In this document: in pieces, positions 60,850-64,000 of the stretch | How the letters are laid out: each line of letters opens with the position of its first letter | How positions within the stretch are numbered: position 1 is the first letter of the stretch | Source: Cenococcum geophilum 1.58 | Lineage: Eukaryota; Ascomycota; Dothideomycetes; Gloniales; Gloniaceae | Direction: 5' to 3' | DNA: 64,000 nucleotides | Assembly: GCA_001692895.1 (NCBI GenBank) | Contig: KV748181.1 | Coordinates: 1,989,640 to 2,053,639 of the forward strand | The notes under the pieces: generated by a model | What the model was told of the DNA's origin: nothing | Databases searched by the model: none | What the model saw: the letters and a program-made list of their open reading frames with translations, nothing else | Position numbers and translations under genes: made by a program

Positions 60850-61651
60850 TTTAAAAAACACCCTTCCTAGACCTAGTCTGTTACTCTATACCAGCTAAGC
60901 AGATTGCTTATATATTAGAGAATAGGCCCGTTTATAATCGGGGTCTATTTAACTAGGGTTTATAACCTGCTAGTGACCTGCTAGTGGTAACCTATACTAA
61001 TAACTTATACTATTTTACGTATATACTATATAGATAACGCATAAGGCTAAAGTATGGGTTAGTAGCGGATTTAACGGGTATATAGCCTTGCCGTCCTAAA
61101 CTTAGCTATATATAAGTAACCTATAACCTACCCGCGAAGTATATACAGCGCTACGCCGGTATAGCGTAAGGCTAAAGTAGGGTTAGCGGCGGATTTAATA
61201 GGTATATAGCCTTACTGTCCACAAATCTGGCTGTATATAAATAACCTACAACCGACCTACGAGGTACTAGCGATCTGCTTACGTAAGTAAGCTTTTAAAA
61301 TATTTCTAGTCTACTAAATTTAGGCGACGGTATTAAGCTTTACTAGCTCTACCTATTAAATAGACTAATTAGGATTTTCCATACCGGGCATATAAAATCG
61401 CTATTGGCTTAGTTAAATGCGGGGGAGTCTTAGCAAGGCAAATCTAACTAATTAGACAACTTTAACCGCTAGTTAAAGTTCCTTAATATCTTCGCGCCGC
61501 GTATATATACTACCCGTCTCTCCTCTCTATACGCAAAATTAAGACGCTCTTTCCCCTTTAAAATTTTTCCTTACTAAGGTTTTTTATGGGGTTTTATTAA
61601 GGCTTAAGTATATAAAGGATTAAGGACGACCCTTTTTAAAGGGGGGGGCAT
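60850..61651 (+). other. Gypsy-C 3' untranslated region with a two-copy repeat
   Basis: About 125-bp direct repeats at roughly 61040-61165 and 61168-61270 share AAGGCTAAAGTA...GGATTTAA...GGTATATAGCCTT. The block near 61440-61490 resembles the Gypsy-D 3' region. Ends in the polypurine tract. Confidence 0.65.
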
Positions 61652-61876
61652 TGTTAGGTAAAACCTAAGTAGATAGTTATATAGCCGTAAGGTATGGGCG
61701 ACCCTGGGGCAACCCAGGGGTAACTCGCCCGTAAGGTACGTGCTCTACACGTATATAAGGAAAACCCTTTCTACCTCGCATATAGACTCCTCCTTTTCCC
61801 TTAAGGATTCGTCTCTGTCTATACAATATACCTATTGTTTTATCATTGGACTCCCTATCTATATCCTTACCTCACA
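61652..61876 (+). repeat. Gypsy-C 3' LTR
   Basis: 225 bp; its end CCTCACA shows the pre-RIP terminus. Confidence 0.88.
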
Positions 61877-62330
61877 CTAAAATATACCTCTGCGACGCTC
61901 TACTAATAATATACTATAGTATTCTACACACCACTATATACTAAAGAAGCTCTAGGTTAAGCCTATTAACTATTCTATATATATAGAGGCTGGTAGGAAG
62001 TCTTAAAAAGTAAAGGGATACTATAAGCCTCTTTTAGAGCTCTCTACAAATACAACTAAAAAATGTTATAATAGTAAGGATTAGAAAAGGCCTTAGTAGA
62101 CACTAAGAACTAGATATAGCTATAATATATACTAAATACCGTTCTATAGAGAGGATAATTGCTAGCTACCTTATATTAAGCGACTTAACTCTAAAGAATA
62201 AGCTATATAGATGTATTTGTATAAGAATTAATTAATATAACTGGCTTTATATTTCTAATTACGACGATTTTAATGCATTGATCTGATTGGCTGGTTCCTT
62301 ATCGATAACGTGTGCACGAATTTCAGCGGG
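61877..62330 (+). pseudogene. piggyBac transposase C-terminus and right end, piece 5
   Basis: The final part of the transposon, from the Gypsy-C target site to CAGCGGG. The transposase C-terminus is too altered for me to recover the Cys-rich region expected there. The last 80 bp are less RIP-changed. Confidence 0.65.
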
Positions 62331-62334
62331 TTAA

Positions 62335-63420
62335 GGGATAACACTAAAGGTGTAGACCATGAAACGCTGTAGGATGATGGAACGGATGCATTCTATATCT
62401 GTGCCCTGTAGTTTCGTGTTTCTGACCAATTAGGAGTCTGATTATCTTTAAAGTTAAATTGTTAAAATACGCTGAACCAATTAATTTAATAGGGTTTGGG
62501 CTGTTTGCATGGTCTTCGAGGAGGCAAGATTCTGTCCTAACCTCATTATTCGCCAATCTCAACGATCTTGAGTTCATCGTTCCATACTCGTGTCCTACAA
62601 AATTTAGCTCTCCGTCATTGCATCATGGCCTCCGGCAAGGTGGCACCGCGGCGAAATCCAAAGACGTATCCAACATTATCCCATGCATAGCTGAGATTCT
62701 TGATCCCGGGCGAGGCTCGTGTGCCATAAATTTCCCTGCATTAGGGCCTCTAATTGATCTGCTGTGAGCAGAATGAAACTCTCAGCATACCATCCTTCAG
62801 CCGTCCGCCTTGCCCATCGGCTCGACGCCACCCAATCGCCCTCGAGAATTACGCTCCGCATTACTAACCTCATCGGTGCATTGAGTGCCTTTCCAACTCA
62901 ACCATAGCTCTCCCGTAGGAACTGCTCCTTGAATGTGTACCGATCGGCCAGTGGGCGATTTTCTCCCATAACGGTCTAGACGACGTCGTCGGCAGCGTTA
63001 GCATAGAAGGCTGCGCCGTCACCCCGTAAGCAGGTGTGAGAAAAAGCTCATAATGTGAGGTTTAGTCAGCTTGTGCGCAGCCATTTAGGACGAGACAGAG
63101 ATGAAGTGGTGTGAAGCGATGGTTATTGGAAGGATCGTGATGGCACAGGTACCACGCGGCAGCCGTTGAGCTGGAATGCAGACCACGGACTACAAGGCTA
63201 CAGGAACAGCTGTTGGTCCGAAGCACCGGTGCTTATTCACAGCCATCGGACACCCCATGGAAGAAATTGGGGCCGTCTAAGCAGAGACGCTTCGGAATGC
63301 GAGATTTAGACGATAATACGCAACTGGGCGCTTCGGTCACCGAGGCAGTCGAAACTCGCCGGCTTGGTATGGTACTAGAATCCCACTATTACTGAGTCCA
63401 CGCGGCCAGTTTTTGGTCCG
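62335..63420. other. Ordinary-composition flank; possible small gene fragment on the minus strand
   Basis: RIP stops at the piggyBac edge. Minus 62873-62676 encodes 65 residues (MRLVMRSVILEGDWVASSRW... ending SQLCMG) that look protein-like. 96 bp upstream another frame starts at 62969 (MGENRPLADRYTFKEQFLRE). They may be exons of one hypothetical gene, but I see no clean splice pair. The plus-strand frames 62459-62767 and 63213-63395 are unsupported. Confidence 0.3.
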
Positions 63421-63430
63421 GTATATATGC

Positions 63431-63457
63431 ACGTACGTATGTATGTATGTATGTATA
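63431..63457. repeat. GTAT microsatellite
   Basis: ACGTACGTATGTATGTATGT and on: about six GTAT units at the border between ordinary and RIP-type DNA. Confidence 0.85.
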
Positions 63458-63459
63458 TT

Positions 63460-64000
63460 CTATTATGGCCATACACTATCTAGGGTATAGGCCGTTACAG
63501 AGCGCTAACTAAATACTTCCTGCTATTAATATACTTGCTCTAGTTCAGAAGCTAACTATAAGAACTATATATCTATTACCTAACGCCATACTTAACTAAG
63601 GAATAAATAAAGGAAAGTAATATGTTACTATTAAAGAAAGTTAGAGTTTAGAGGTAAGCCTAAGTAAGTAGTTTTTAATGCCTTATATCCGCAGGGCTAT
63701 TCTAGCGTTGTACGCTTCTTAATTAGCGACGCACTAGTGGAGGTATATATAGAGGAGGCTCGCGGTATATTTAGTTAGATGATTGGAGGAAGAATTCTTA
63801 AGAGTTTTTGCTTATTAATGTCGGCTTCTATACTCTCTGTATCTTATATACTTAGGTATAAACGTCCAATCTCCTTTATAAATTTAATTATAGCTTTAAC
63901 TACGCTAATATCTGGCTTCTAGCGCTTAATTAGGCCGTTAATATTCCTGCCTCCTTTTTGTCTGCGTAAGTAGCCTCCTAATATATATAATAGATCCCTA
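63460..64000. other. RIP-type repeat of unknown family, cut by the window end
   Basis: TA-rich with scarce CA/TG, like the transposon DNA. The minus strand gives a protein-like reading, LLRILPPII.LNIPRASSIY (near 63800-63750), preceded by KYIRYRESIEADINKQK. I do not recognise it. Confidence 0.45.

Larger units (their letters stand above)
48600..61876 (+). mobile_element. Gypsy-C: Ty3/Gypsy chromodomain retrotransposon (carries Gypsy-D)
   Basis: LTRs of 225 bp (TGTTAGGTAAAACC...CCTTACCTCACA, RIP-changed to CTTATA on the left). Target duplication CTAAG (48595-48599) against CTAAA (61877-61881). Polypurine tract AAAGGGGGGGG at 61638-61648 just before the 3' LTR. The integrase reading breaks at GCTAG (53886-53890) and resumes at 60077 after Gypsy-D. 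Confidence 0.88.
13303..62330 (+). mobile_element. piggyBac DNA transposon, split into five pieces by nested insertions
   Basis: The left end TTAA|CCCGCTGGCG (TTAA 13299-13302) and right end CAGCGGG|TTAA (62331-62334) give the TTAA target duplication and CCC-starting termini typical of piggyBac. Own DNA sums to about 2.2 kb: 13303-13806, 16670-17583, 31528-31708, 48407-48599 and 61877-62330. The rest is four LTR-retrotransposons and what they contain. Outside TTAA the flanks GTTATCCC and GGGATAAC are themselves complementary, so the inverted repeat is 19 bp if TTAA is taken as internal. Confidence 0.85.

Overview
The window comes from a filamentous ascomycete fungus (Pezizomycotina). The left edge holds the start of PEX10, a peroxisomal ubiquitin ligase gene with normal base composition. 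Most of the rest is transposable-element DNA in which CA has become TA on both strands. TGG (Trp) and CAG/CAA (Gln) codons have turned into TAG/TAA throughout, which is the mark of repeat-induced point mutation (RIP). I see no intact transposase or reverse transcriptase. The coding sequences are described as pseudogenes read through RIP stops. All family calls come from motifs read by eye; no database search was possible. LAYOUT. 1-762: PEX10 N-terminal part, minus strand. 916-1168: small inverted-repeat (MITE-like) element in its upstream region. 1996-4047: pogo/Fot1-type DNA transposon with TA target duplication, RIP-degraded. 4050-6840: ordinary-composition DNA with no identified gene. 6841-13242: giant palindrome, two 3.02-kb arms around a 363-bp spacer; each arm carries a degraded Crypton-like tyrosine-recombinase gene (NDC10/CBF3-like plus GCR1_C-like regions). 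13303-62330: one piggyBac element of about 2.2 kb split into five pieces by four independent LTR-retrotransposon insertions, three of which carry further insertions. 62335-63420: ordinary-composition flank. 63421-64000: microsatellite and the start of another RIP-degraded repeat. NESTING inside the piggyBac. (i) LTR-1, a 2.86-kb non-autonomous element at 13807-16669, minus strand. (ii) Gypsy-A at 17584-31527, minus, holding a Ty1/Copia at 23769-29769, plus. (iii) Gypsy-B at 31709-48406, minus, sister copy of A, holding Gypsy-E at 37233-43815, plus, and a 2.2-kb terminal-inverted-repeat element made almost wholly of minisatellites at 45503-47713. (iv) Gypsy-C at 48600-61876, plus, holding Gypsy-D at 53891-60076, minus. 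LTR pairs have equal lengths (272, 423, 242, 423, 203, 225 and 212 bp). 5-bp target duplications are recognisable for six of the seven LTR elements, several differing only by C-to-T or G-to-A. Removing the insertions rebuilds a continuous piggyBac transposase reading, so the order of events can be read: piggyBac first, then LTR-1, A, B and C, then Copia, E, the minisatellite element and D. POSSIBLE NOVELTY. The strongest candidate is the minisatellite element: five unrelated tandem arrays (about 21, 12, 20, 18 and 11 bp) side by side between 14-bp inverted termini, keeping CA/TG dinucleotides inside a RIP-saturated host element. The head-out palindrome of recombinase elements and a Gln-rich antisense ORF in Gypsy-E are next. 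There is no sign of tRNA, rRNA or CRISPR.
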